Source: an uncultured Muribaculaceae bacterium (GTDB lineage Bacteria; Bacteroidota; Bacteroidia; Bacteroidales; Muribaculaceae). Taken from it: a stretch of DNA of 50,646 nucleotides. Positions within the stretch are counted from its first letter, which is position 1; the number at the start of each line of letters is the position of its first letter. The translations under genes were made by a program, and so were the position numbers. Shown here piece after piece: positions 24,785 through 33,271 of the stretch. The DNA lies in assembly GCA_910588065.1 (NCBI GenBank), contig CAJUPZ010000022.1, positions 1 through 50,646 on the forward strand. The letters are read 5' to 3'. A model generated the notes under the pieces. It ran no database searches. It saw only the letters and a list, made by a program, of their open reading frames with translations, and was not told the DNA's origin.

Positions 24785-25756
24785 ATGAAAACCAAGCGCA
24801 GTCTATTAGTAGTTAACCCTATTTCCGGCACCACAAACAAGCGGGGGCTTGACAAATTGGTGCGGGAGCGTCTGCACGGTTCAGGCATGGATATGGAGGT
24901 GGCCTGGACAACCGCACGCGGCGATGCCACCCGATTTGCCCGGGAGGCTGTTGACAAGGGGTTTCACACCGTGATGGTGGCAGGCGGCGACGGCACTGTC
25001 AATGAAACCGCCAAAGCGCTCTGCGGCTCGCGCACTGCATTGGGTATTCTGCCTTGCGGCTCCGGAAATGGCCTTGCACGTCACCTTGACATACCGGTTG
25101 ATATCGATGCCGCGCTCGAAATCATAGCCGAGGATCATATTGTGGCCTGTGACTACGGAACTGCGAACGATATGCCCTTTTTCTGCACATTCGGTATGGG
25201 CTTCGATGCGGCGGTGAGCAAAAAATTTGCGGCGCAGAAGCAGCGGGGATTCATTACATATATAAAGAGTGCCTTCGAGGAGTTCCGCAACTTCAATGCC
25301 GACGAATACATCATATCGGCCAACGGCAAGGTGCTCACGGAAAAAGCCTTCGTGGTGGCGGTGTGCAACGCGTCGCAGTATGGCAACAACGCGTACATTG
25401 CCCCAAGGGCATCCATGACCGACGGCCTCCTTGATGTGACGATAATTCATAGCGGCAATCCGCTGACTACAGCTCTTGTAGGAGTGGATCTGCTCACCGG
25501 CTATATCGACCGCAATACACTCATCCACACATTCCGCACCACCGAAGCCACTATCACCCGCAAGGCGCCCGGACCCGCGCATATCGACGGCGAGCCGATG
25601 GAATTCGGGGTGACGACGCGCATAGCCTGCCACCCGTCGCAGCTCTATATATACACCCCCTCTGCCGAACGCCCCTTCCGGCCCATAATCACCCCTATGG
25701 TCTCGAGAGTAAAGGAGATGGGCTACAATATATCGAAGCTGTTTGCAAAGAAGTGA
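24785..25756 (+). CDS. diacylglycerol/lipid kinase family protein (YegS/DgkB-like)
   Basis: 323 residues. LLVVNPISGTTNKRG and VMVAGGDGTVNETAKALCGSRTALGILPCGSGNGLARHL are the ATP-binding GGDGT and PxGSGNG motifs of the DAGK_cat family; FGMGFDAAVSKKF and DGEPMEF near the C-terminus also fit. The enzyme phosphorylates diacylglycerol or a related lipid, perhaps a sphingoid base in Bacteroidales, at the inner membrane face. Start chosen at ATG 24785 because upstream codons would overlap the -7 box. Followed after 37 bp by ychF, likely co-transcribed. Confidence 0.9.
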   Translation: MKTKRSLLVVNPISGTTNKRGLDKLVRERLHGSGMDMEVAWTTARGDATRFAREAVDKGFHTVMVAGGDGTVNETAKALCGSRTALGILPCGSGNGLARHLDIPVDIDAALEIIAEDHIVACDYGTANDMPFFCTFGMGFDAAVSKKFAAQKQRGFITYIKSAFEEFRNFNADEYIISANGKVLTEKAFVVAVCNASQYGNNAYIAPRASMTDGLLDVTIIHSGNPLTTALVGVDLLTGYIDRNTLIHTFRTTEATITRKAPGPAHIDGEPMEFGVTTRIACHPSQLYIYTPSAERPFRPIITPMVSRVKEMGYNISKLFAKK

Positions 25757-25793
25757 CACTCTATTTTGAAAAACGAATAAATCATAATATAAT

Positions 25794-26897
25794 ATGGCAT
25801 TAAAATGTGGCATAGTAGGATTGCCTAACGTTGGCAAATCCACCCTGTTCAACTGTCTCTCCAACTCCAAGGCACAGTCCGCAAACTTCCCTTTCTGCAC
25901 TATCGAGCCCAATGTCGGCGTCATCACCGTGCCCGACGAACGCCTCAACAAACTCGTTGAGATGTGCAATCCCCGTAGTATCGTCCCCGCTACAGTGGAG
26001 ATTGTGGACATTGCAGGGCTGGTGAAAGGCGCGAGTAAAGGCGAGGGGCTCGGAAATAAATTCCTGGCAAATATCAGGGAAACAGATGCCATAATCCATG
26101 TGCTCCGCTGCTTTGACGATGACAATATCACCCATGTGGACGGCTCTGTGAATCCCGTCAGAGACAAGGAGATAATAGACTATGAGCTGCTGATAAAGGA
26201 CCTCGAGACTGTTGACGCCCGTATAGCCAAGACATACAAGCAGGCCCAGACCGGTGGCGACAAGGTCGCAAAGATGCAATATGAGGTGCTTGCACGCATA
26301 AAGGAGGCTCTTGAGGCCGGAAAGCCTGCACGCTCGGTGGCTATGGAGACCCCCGATGAGGAGAAATATTCAAAGGAGCTCTTTCTGCTCACCTCCAAGC
26401 CGGTGCTGTATGTGTGCAATGTCGATGACGCATCTGCCGCTACCGGCAACGCATACGTCGAGGCGGTGAAAGAGGCGGTGAAGGCTGAGAATGCCGGCGT
26501 GCTTGTGGTGGCCGCTCAGACAGAGGCGGAGATTGCCGAGCTCGAGACATTCGAGGACCGCAAGGAATTCCTTGAGTCGATTGGCCTTGAGGAGTCGGGT
26601 GTGGCGCGCCTTATCAGGGCTGCTTACGCGCTGCTCGACCTCCAGACTTTCTTCACCGCCGGAGCCGATGAGGTGCGTGCGTGGACATTCATGCGCGGCA
26701 GCAAGGCTCCGAAGTGTGCCGGTGTCATACACACCGATTTTGAAAAAGGATTTATCCGCGCGGAAGTGATTAAATATGACGACTATGTGGCTCTCGGCTC
26801 CGAGGCCGCTGTGCGCTCCGCAGGCAAGATGGGAGTGGAAGGAAAGGAATACGTTGTCGCCGACGGCGATATCATGCACTTCCTGTTCAACGTCTGA
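25794..26897 (+). CDS. ychF: redox-regulated ATPase YchF (Obg family)
   Basis: 367 residues, full length. P-loop GLPNVGKST (8-16), switch FCTIEPNVGVI, G3 DIAGLVKGASKGEGLGNKF, a coiled coil around 130-200, the ATP-favouring CNVDD at the usual NKxD position, and the C-terminal TGS domain (TFFTAGADEVRAWTFMRGSKAPKCAGVIHTDFEKGFIRAEVI). It binds ribosomes and affects start-site selection and oxidative-stress responses. Upstream TATTTTG is one base short of a -7 box, so co-transcription with the lipid kinase gene is likelier. Confidence 0.96.
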   Translation: MALKCGIVGLPNVGKSTLFNCLSNSKAQSANFPFCTIEPNVGVITVPDERLNKLVEMCNPRSIVPATVEIVDIAGLVKGASKGEGLGNKFLANIRETDAIIHVLRCFDDDNITHVDGSVNPVRDKEIIDYELLIKDLETVDARIAKTYKQAQTGGDKVAKMQYEVLARIKEALEAGKPARSVAMETPDEEKYSKELFLLTSKPVLYVCNVDDASAATGNAYVEAVKEAVKAENAGVLVVAAQTEAEIAELETFEDRKEFLESIGLEESGVARLIRAAYALLDLQTFFTAGADEVRAWTFMRGSKAPKCAGVIHTDFEKGFIRAEVIKYDDYVALGSEAAVRSAGKMGVEGKEYVVADGDIMHFLFNV

Positions 26898-26923
26898 CCC
26901 CCCCCTTGCGTTGTGAACGAAAA

Positions 26924-26954
26924 AGGAGGAGCCGCGGGTTACCCGGCTCCTCCT
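26924..26954. terminator. hairpin downstream of ychF
   Basis: AGGAGGAGCCG (26924-26934) and CGGCTCCTCCT (26944-26954) form an 11-bp stem 27 nt after the ychF stop. The T tract on the plus side is poor, and the A-run on the other side would serve the minus strand. The rest of the gap to 27216 holds no other feature I can support. Confidence 0.55.
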
Positions 26955-27216
26955 CTCACGTTTCAACTATTTATTTATGAGAGCTCTGCCGCCCGGTATC
27001 ACTACCCGACTCGCAGAGACGAGGGATGTTGAAAATACTGCTGCTTACTGCTGTGAATATTAAATACTTGAATCTGTTTATGTGCGTTTTCTACAGTTTT
27101 GTTACATCAGTATAACAACAAACTCACCCAAACGGTCTCATCTACAGCACTAAAAGAGATTAAAAGATGCAAATCCATCAATATTGCGCCTAAAAAAGCG
27201 TGTATAAAGAGTCATA

Positions 27217-27248
27217 TTTGGCCAAAAGCAGAAAAAAGCGTATCTTTG
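27217..27248 (+). promoter_or_regulatory. promoter of PpiD-like gene
   Basis: TTTG (27217-27220), a 20-bp gap and TATCTTTG (27241-27248) match the Bacteroidetes promoter. The leader is about 37 nt. Confidence 0.75.
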
Positions 27249-27291
27249 TGCGCTATAATTCAAGCCAATCAAAAAAATATCAGAATAATCA

Positions 27292-29364
27292 ATGGCAACA
27301 TTAGAAAAAATCAGAAGCAAATCAGTGCTTTTGCTTGTAATCATCGGCCTGGCGCTCTTGGCGTTCATTGTCGGTGACTTCTTTACTTCCGGCAGAACGC
27401 TCTTCGGAACCGGCACCACAGTGGCCAAGGTCGGAGGGCAGAAAATTGACGTTCAGGAATTTCAGCAGCGTGTTGAGCAGGCTAACCAGCAGGTGCAGCA
27501 GTCTGGCCGCAAAATTGATCAGGCTGTGCTCCAGCAGCAGGTGCTCAGTGCAATGGTCAGCGAAAAGCTCTTCAAAGAGGAGATGGAGAAGCTCGGCCTG
27601 AAGGTTACTGACGCTGAGCTCACCGACGCTATGCTCGGCAGCGGCTCTTTCTACCTCGACGGTATGCTCCGCCAGCAGGGAATCCAGAGCGCGAGCGCTC
27701 TCCACGATATGGCATACAATCCCGTGAACTACGGCATTGATGAGGCAAGCGCCGCCCAGCTGCGCCAGTATTGGAAATCGCTCGAAACCCAGATGGAGGA
27801 ATCTCTGCTCCGCCAGAAATTCAATACCCTTTTCATGGGTACCCTCACTGCAAACGAACTTGACGCCAAAGCTCTCTATGACGAAAACGCCGCTACCGTG
27901 CAGGTGGCTTACGCCATGAAGGATTTCTCTTCTCTTTCAGATGACGACTACGCTGTGTCTGACAGCGAGCTGCAGGACGAATGGCAGAAAAACAAACAGA
28001 ACTATCTGCTTGACGAGCCCCAGCGCGCCATCAACTACATCGCTGTAGAGATCGCTCCCTCGGCTGACGACATCACCGCTGCCGAAAAAGCTGTTGAGAA
28101 TGCAATCGATGCTCTCAAGGCTCAGCCCTCTACCGAAGGACTCGTTGATATGCCCGACTTTGTCGTTAACCGCAACAAAGTGGCAGCCGCGTCTATTCTC
28201 GATGCACGCCTCAAAAAGTTTGCCGACACAACATCGGTTGGAAACGCTGCCCTCGTGTCACGAATCGGCAACGACTTCACTCTGGCAAAACTCATCGGCA
28301 AATCTGTTGAAACCGATTCAATGAACATCAACATTTTTGCTCTCCGCGGCAGCCGTGCCACCGCTGACTCAATTACCCGCGAACTGAATGCAGGCCGAAT
28401 CTCATTCGACAGCCTCTCAACTATAGCAGGTGTTGAATCTGTGCAGCGCGACCTCGCTCTCTCTCTTCTTGACCCTCAGGTGGCGGCAATGCGCGATGCG
28501 CTCGCTTCTGCAACAGTCGGCACATACTTCATTCCCGACACCACCTCTTCTGAAGGTGCCGTTGTTGTAAAGGTTAACAGCCGCAAGGCTCCGGTGGCAG
28601 TCTACGACCTCGCCGAGGTGCATTTCACCGCCGAGCCCTCACGCGCTACCGTCAACAAACTTGAGGCTGACCTCCAGACATTCATCAACAACAATAAGAC
28701 TGCTGCCGACTTTGTTGCAAACGCAGCCGAGGCCGGTTTCCAGACTTTCCCCACTATTGTCAGCACATCTTCTCCCCAGATTGACAACCTCCCCTCCAGC
28801 CGCGCAGCTGTGCACTGGGCTATGGATGCCAAGAAGGGCAGTGTGTCACCTATATTCGGTGAGGAGACCGACGGCCGCTTCATCGCTGTAGCTCTTACCG
28901 ACATCTACGACAAGTATGTGCCCGCAACCGCTGCAAATGTGAATACATATCTCACATCCGAGGTGCGCAACAACAAGAAGGCAGCCGCTCTCATCGACCA
29001 GTACAAAGGCAAAGCAAACGACCTTGCCGGATATGCTCAGCTCATGGGCACCAAGGTTGACACAACTTCTGTCAACTTCGGTCAGCTCTCCATCTACAAC
29101 CCCGGAGTCGGTGGTCCCGACTTCGCCGCAACTGTCAGCGTTACTGAGCCCGGCAAACTCACCGGCCCCGTCAAGGGCAGCACCGGAGTGGTTGTGTTCA
29201 ACGTTGTTAATGTTGACAAAGAGGGTCGTCCCTACAGCTTCGAGGAAAATGCAATCAACTTCAACCGCAGCCGCGGCGCAGCAATGCTCAACAACAACCT
29301 GCAGCTTCTGCTCCTCGGCAACAAGAAGATTGAGAACAACCTCATGAAATTCTTCCGTGACTAA
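27292..29364 (+). CDS. SurA_N/PpiD-like periplasmic peptidyl-prolyl isomerase family protein
   Basis: 690 residues anchored by one N-terminal helix (about 10-32, SVLLLVIIGLALLAFIVGDFF). A SurA_N-type chaperone domain follows (about 45-250, VGGQKIDVQEFQQRVEQANQQV and LQQQVLSAMVSEKLFKEEMEKLGLKVTDAELTDAM). Parvulin-like regions come next, with the GSVSPIF segment near 520 as the best rotamase-type trace. Related Bacteroidales proteins of about 700 residues are annotated as PpiD-like folding factors acting on proteins entering the periplasm. The classical parvulin active-site residues are hard to see, so it may be mainly a chaperone. Single gene with its own promoter and terminator. Confidence 0.88.
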   Translation: MATLEKIRSKSVLLLVIIGLALLAFIVGDFFTSGRTLFGTGTTVAKVGGQKIDVQEFQQRVEQANQQVQQSGRKIDQAVLQQQVLSAMVSEKLFKEEMEKLGLKVTDAELTDAMLGSGSFYLDGMLRQQGIQSASALHDMAYNPVNYGIDEASAAQLRQYWKSLETQMEESLLRQKFNTLFMGTLTANELDAKALYDENAATVQVAYAMKDFSSLSDDDYAVSDSELQDEWQKNKQNYLLDEPQRAINYIAVEIAPSADDITAAEKAVENAIDALKAQPSTEGLVDMPDFVVNRNKVAAASILDARLKKFADTTSVGNAALVSRIGNDFTLAKLIGKSVETDSMNINIFALRGSRATADSITRELNAGRISFDSLSTIAGVESVQRDLALSLLDPQVAAMRDALASATVGTYFIPDTTSSEGAVVVKVNSRKAPVAVYDLAEVHFTAEPSRATVNKLEADLQTFINNNKTAADFVANAAEAGFQTFPTIVSTSSPQIDNLPSSRAAVHWAMDAKKGSVSPIFGEETDGRFIAVALTDIYDKYVPATAANVNTYLTSEVRNNKKAAALIDQYKGKANDLAGYAQLMGTKVDTTSVNFGQLSIYNPGVGGPDFAATVSVTEPGKLTGPVKGSTGVVVFNVVNVDKEGRPYSFEENAINFNRSRGAAMLNNNLQLLLLGNKKIENNLMKFFRD

Positions 29365-29396
29365 GATGTCCGGACTCTGAATATCGAACATCAATC

Positions 29397-29433
29397 AGCC
29401 CGGCGGAAGAATCCAAGTCCGCCGGGCTTTTTT
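29397..29433 (+). terminator. intrinsic terminator after PpiD-like gene
   Basis: AGCCCGGCGGA (29397-29407) and TCCGCCGGGCT (29418-29428) form a perfect 11-bp stem followed by a T run, 33 nt past the stop codon. Confidence 0.9.
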
Positions 29434-29459
29434 AATGAACCGCTAATACCTTATTCCTG

Positions 29460-30662
29460 ATGAAATCCATACGCGAATTATACCGCATAGGCACCGGACC
29501 CTCAAGCAGCCATACAATGGGCCCCCGCAGAGCCTCGCAGCTCTTTGCGCAGCGCGCCCACGGCGCAAGCAAATTTGTAGTTACACTCTACGGGGCACTC
29601 GCCGCAACAGGCAAGGGCCACCTCACTGACGTTGCCATAATAGAGACACTCGAGCCCGTGGCTCCGGTGGAGATTGTGTGGCAGCCAAACATTTTTTTGC
29701 CATACCATCCTAACGGCATGAAATTCGAGGCTCTCAACCTTGCAGGTGAGGTGATGGACTCATGGACGGTTTTCAGCATCGGTGGCGGTGAGCTTGCCGA
29801 GGAGGGAAACCGCGGTGCTATGACCCCCGACGTGTATGACATGAATACCCTTACCGACATCCTTGAATGGTGCGAGAGAACAGGCAGGTCATACTGGGAG
29901 TATGTGGAGCAGTGCGAAGGACCCGAAATCTGGGATTATCTCGCGCAGGTGTGGCAGACAATGAGCGCCGCCGTAGAGCGTGGACTTGACCGCGAGGGGG
30001 TGTTGCCCGGCCCGTTGAACCTGCGCCGCCGAGCCGCGACGTACCATGTGCGCGCTTCCGGCTACAAGAGTAATCTCCAAAGCCGGGGTCTGGTGTTCTC
30101 GTATGCTCTTGCCGTCAGCGAGGAGAATGCCAGCGGTGGTGAGATTGTCACAGCTCCCACATGTGGCTCCTGCGGTGTGGTGCCCGCCGTGCTCTACCAC
30201 CTTAAAAAGAGCCGCGATTTCTCCGATGCCCGGATCTACCGCGCTCTCGCAACCGCCGGCCTTATAGGCAATGTGGTGAAGCATAATGCCTCCATTGCCG
30301 GTGCCGAAGTGGGGTGTCAGGGCGAGGTCGGGGTCGCCTGTGCTATGGCGGCAGCCGCTTCAAACCAGCTGTTCGGCGGCAGCCCCGCGCAGATTGAATA
30401 TGCTGCCGAGATGGGTCTCGAGCATCACCTCGGCATGACCTGCGACCCGGTTTGCGGACTTGTGCAGATTCCCTGCATCGAGCGCAATGCCTACGCCGCT
30501 GCCCGCGCCCTTGATGCCAATCTCTACTCGGCGTTTACCGATGGCGGCCACCGGGTGTCGTTCGACCGTGTGGTTGAGGTGATGAAGCAGACCGGCCACG
30601 ACCTCCCCTCAATATATAAGGAGACAGGTGAGGGTGGCCTTGCCCGCACCTGGAACAATTGA
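29460..30662 (+). CDS. sdaA: L-serine ammonia-lyase (single-chain, iron-sulfur)
   Basis: 400 residues; deaminates L-serine to pyruvate and ammonia using a [4Fe-4S] cluster. The beta part is N-terminal (RIGTGPSSSHTMGPRRAS) and the alpha part C-terminal (TAPTCGSCGVVPAVLYHL, GAEVGCQGEVGVACAMAAAASNQLFGG, GMTCDPVCGLVQIPCIERNA), with Cys ligands visible in all three blocks. At 400 residues it is a compact single-chain form. It starts 26 bp after the PpiD terminator; no clear promoter is visible. The glycosyltransferase gene follows 16 bp after its stop. Confidence 0.94.
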   Translation: MKSIRELYRIGTGPSSSHTMGPRRASQLFAQRAHGASKFVVTLYGALAATGKGHLTDVAIIETLEPVAPVEIVWQPNIFLPYHPNGMKFEALNLAGEVMDSWTVFSIGGGELAEEGNRGAMTPDVYDMNTLTDILEWCERTGRSYWEYVEQCEGPEIWDYLAQVWQTMSAAVERGLDREGVLPGPLNLRRRAATYHVRASGYKSNLQSRGLVFSYALAVSEENASGGEIVTAPTCGSCGVVPAVLYHLKKSRDFSDARIYRALATAGLIGNVVKHNASIAGAEVGCQGEVGVACAMAAAASNQLFGGSPAQIEYAAEMGLEHHLGMTCDPVCGLVQIPCIERNAYAAARALDANLYSAFTDGGHRVSFDRVVEVMKQTGHDLPSIYKETGEGGLARTWNN

Positions 30663-30678
30663 GCCGCTTCCGTTGCCG

Positions 30679-31851
30679 ATGCGCATTCTTCTGGTAAATA
30701 AGTTTTACAGGCGTGGCGGTGGTGACTGCGTGCATTTTCTCGAAGTTGAGAAGCTGTTGCGCGGCGCCGGTCATGATGTGGCGGTGATGACTATGAGCCA
30801 CCCTGACAATCTGCCCCTTCCCCCGGGCTCCTACAGCCTGCCGGGGGTGAGAATCGACGGCACAGCCTCGCAGAAACTTAAGGCCGCGGCGCGTATCCTT
30901 GGCGCAGGAGTAGACTCGATTATTGGCAAGGCTCTCGACGAGTTTCGACCTGATGTGGTGCATCTCCATAACATCCACTCCTACATATCGCCCCGCATCG
31001 CGCAGATGGCGCATGGTGCGGGATGCAAGGTTGTGTGGACGCTGCACGATTACAAGCTTGTTTGTCCCACATACTCATGCCTTTGCAACGGCAATGTATG
31101 CACTGATTGCATGACAGATCCATTAGCTGTGATCAAGCGACGGTGCATGAAAAATTCACTTGCGGCGTCTGTGCTCGGCTATCTTGAAGCCCGCAGATGG
31201 AGCCGCGGTGCGCTGCTCGATTGCGTGGATGCGTTTATCTGTCCGAGCGATTTCATGCGCGGCAAAATGGCTGAGGGTGGATGGCCTCAGAGCAAGCTCG
31301 CTGTGATCAGCAACTTTGCCAATACCGATATGTTCAGCGATAACGGCCTGCAGCGTTGCGGAGCCTGCTACATTGGCCGTCTGTCACCTGAAAAAGGGGT
31401 GGAACTCCTTGCTCAGGCGGCCTCGCGCTACTCATTGCCACTGACAATCATGGGCACCGGACCGATGGAGAGTGCCCTCCGGGAGCGTTATGGACGCTCT
31501 CCCTACATCACCTTTGCAGGCGCAGGGACAGTGGAGCAGGTAGCCGCGCTCCTCGCCCGCTCAGCTGTCAGCGTCATCCCCTCGGTGTGGTTTGAAAACA
31601 ATCCTCTTTCAGTGATTGAGTCGCTTTGCTGCGGCACACCTGTTGTGGGGTCGCGCATAGGTGGTATTCCTGAACTCATCACTCCTGACAATGGTCTGCT
31701 TTCCACCCCCGCGGATGTCGATTCGCTCGGCAGGGCAGTGAGGCAGGCGCTTGCCCTGCCTTGGCACAACGCCGCTATATCATCTGCGGCTCGGCAACGC
31801 TTTGTTCCTCAGGGCTATTACCCCCGGCTGATGCAGCTGTACACTCGCTGA
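30679..31851 (+). CDS. glycosyltransferase family 4
   Basis: 390-residue GT-B enzyme. N-terminal donor-independent fold begins MRILLVNKFYRRGGGDCVHFLEVEKLL and includes PDVVHLHNIHSYISPRIA and KVVWTLHDYKLVCPTYSC with a Cys-rich stretch (CLCNGNVCTDCM). The C-terminal Glycos_transf_1 domain has YIGRLSPEKGVELLAQAA and the EX7E motif in SVWFENNPLSVIESLCCGTPVV. It probably adds a sugar in capsule, exopolysaccharide or glycan synthesis, though no such cluster is adjacent. ATG 30679 is chosen; a frame start at 30628 would overlap sdaA by 35 bp and add residues outside the fold. It overlaps the convergent kinase-fusion gene by 77 bp. Confidence 0.9.
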   Translation: MRILLVNKFYRRGGGDCVHFLEVEKLLRGAGHDVAVMTMSHPDNLPLPPGSYSLPGVRIDGTASQKLKAAARILGAGVDSIIGKALDEFRPDVVHLHNIHSYISPRIAQMAHGAGCKVVWTLHDYKLVCPTYSCLCNGNVCTDCMTDPLAVIKRRCMKNSLAASVLGYLEARRWSRGALLDCVDAFICPSDFMRGKMAEGGWPQSKLAVISNFANTDMFSDNGLQRCGACYIGRLSPEKGVELLAQAASRYSLPLTIMGTGPMESALRERYGRSPYITFAGAGTVEQVAALLARSAVSVIPSVWFENNPLSVIESLCCGTPVVGSRIGGIPELITPDNGLLSTPADVDSLGRAVRQALALPWHNAAISSAARQRFVPQGYYPRLMQLYTR

Positions 31852-33160
31852 TATTGGCATTGTACAGACGGCATACGGCGTCACAGATAGCTTCGGCGCT
31901 CATCTTCGAGGTGTCAAACACCGCATGATAGTTGCGCGTGTCATCCCACCGCTTGCCGGTGTAGTAGGCATAATGGGCAGCTCTGGCTGAGTTTGTCTGC
32001 GCAACAGTAGCCGAGGCTTTGTCGGCAGGGATGCTGTAGTACTCTATCGCCCGCTTGATTTTGTAATCGGTTGAGGCATGGAGATATATGTGTATGCAGT
32101 CGGGCTTGTCCTGGAGAACATAGTCGCTGCACCGCCCAACAATCACACACGCCCCCTCATCCGCCAGCCGTCTGATGACGCGGCTCTGGGCAACAAACAG
32201 CGCGTCCTTCATGCTCATGCTGCGCTCAACAGGCACAGAATAATCGTCAAACACCATTTCATACAGCAGGCTGTGAGGAAGCCGCTGGTCATATTCCCGC
32301 ACCTTCTCCTCGCTGAAACCGCTCTCTTTGGCCACCATTGCCATCATGGTATTGTCCCAAAAGCGTATGCCGAGGCGCTCGGCAATCATCCTGCCTATAT
32401 CGTGGCCTCCGCTGCCATACTCGCGTGCTATGGTTATGACGCAGTGGCTGCTTCCTGTTGAATCAGTAGCGCCGGTGTGTATCTTGGATTCTTCGCTTTC
32501 CCATCTGCCAACAAATGCGAGGCGCGGCATGAACAGGCGCACAAGCGGGCCGGTGAGCAGGGCGGTGAGGAGGGTGCCCTCACGCACTCCGTCAATTCTT
32601 CCGGCGAGAATCCATGAGCACCCCACCGCTATAACCACAAGCGATATATCAAACATTATCTTGACAACTCCAAACTCCTTTTTGAACCGTTGCGACGCTA
32701 TATGCACAAAATACTCACCGCTGACCATCGACACATCGGCAATAACCTCAAGCGATATGCCTATAGCCATGCTTACGCATCCGAGAGCTATGGTTGACAG
32801 TTTGACAACATAGTTTTCCGGTTGATAAAATGCGAGCATAGCCATTGTCATGTCTACAAAGAGCCCGAACGCTACCGAAACCGGGAGCTGCATCAGCAGG
32901 TCTACTTTGCACTTTCTTATACCATCAGCTCCGAGCATCAGCATCTGCCCGACCATAAGCACGAGGTTGAGAATCAGAATGAAGGTGCCCATCGACAGCG
33001 CTGTGTTGAGGCTCATCACGTATGGTATGCTTGAAATAGGGGAGGTGCCAACAAGTGAGCGGGTTATAAGGCTGACTCCCAAAGATATGAAGAACAGAGC
33101 TATGACGAAGACGAAATACCTGCGCAGTAGCTCGCTTCTTGAACGATTTACCTTTTCCAT
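31775..33160 (-). CDS. YczE/DUF6198-like membrane domain fused to cytidylate-kinase-like domain
   Basis: 461 residues in two parts. Residues about 1-215 hold five or so membrane helices of the YczE/DUF6198 kind (SLGVSLITRSLVGTSPISSIPYVM, NLVLMVGQMLML). After a linker (ESEESKIHTGATDSTGSS), residues about 240-440 form a P-loop kinase of the cytidylate-kinase-like family: HCVITIAREYGSGGHDIGRMIAERLGIRFWD, then VIVGRCSDYVL and YHAVFDTSKM. The nucleotide loop is REYGSGG rather than GxxxxGK(S/T), as is usual for this family. A fused sensor or transporter with a cytosolic kinase is suggested, but neither substrate is known. ATG 33160 is preferred over 33187 because it follows the TAATTTTG boxes and starts at the basic MEKVNRSRS. 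Confidence 0.8.
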   Translation of the reverse strand: MEKVNRSRSELLRRYFVFVIALFFISLGVSLITRSLVGTSPISSIPYVMSLNTALSMGTFILILNLVLMVGQMLMLGADGIRKCKVDLLMQLPVSVAFGLFVDMTMAMLAFYQPENYVVKLSTIALGCVSMAIGISLEVIADVSMVSGEYFVHIASQRFKKEFGVVKIMFDISLVVIAVGCSWILAGRIDGVREGTLLTALLTGPLVRLFMPRLAFVGRWESEESKIHTGATDSTGSSHCVITIAREYGSGGHDIGRMIAERLGIRFWDNTMMAMVAKESGFSEEKVREYDQRLPHSLLYEMVFDDYSVPVERSMSMKDALFVAQSRVIRRLADEGACVIVGRCSDYVLQDKPDCIHIYLHASTDYKIKRAIEYYSIPADKASATVAQTNSARAAHYAYYTGKRWDDTRNYHAVFDTSKMSAEAICDAVCRLYNANISECTAASAGGNSPEEQSVAEPQMI

Positions 33161-33184
33161 ATAATAAACTAACCTTTCGTAATG

Positions 33185-33200
33185 CAAAATTACAAAATTA
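33185..33200 (-). promoter_or_regulatory. double -7 element of membrane/kinase fusion gene
   Basis: Two tandem TAATTTTG boxes (minus strand, 33193-33200 and 33185-33192) lie 25-40 bp before the start. Neither has a visible TTG at 19-21 bp. Confidence 0.45.
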
Positions 33201-33271
33201 TTTCCGATGCCTGCCTAAGTAAAAATATACTTACACAATCGCCATTAAATGAGCTGATTATGTAGTACTTA

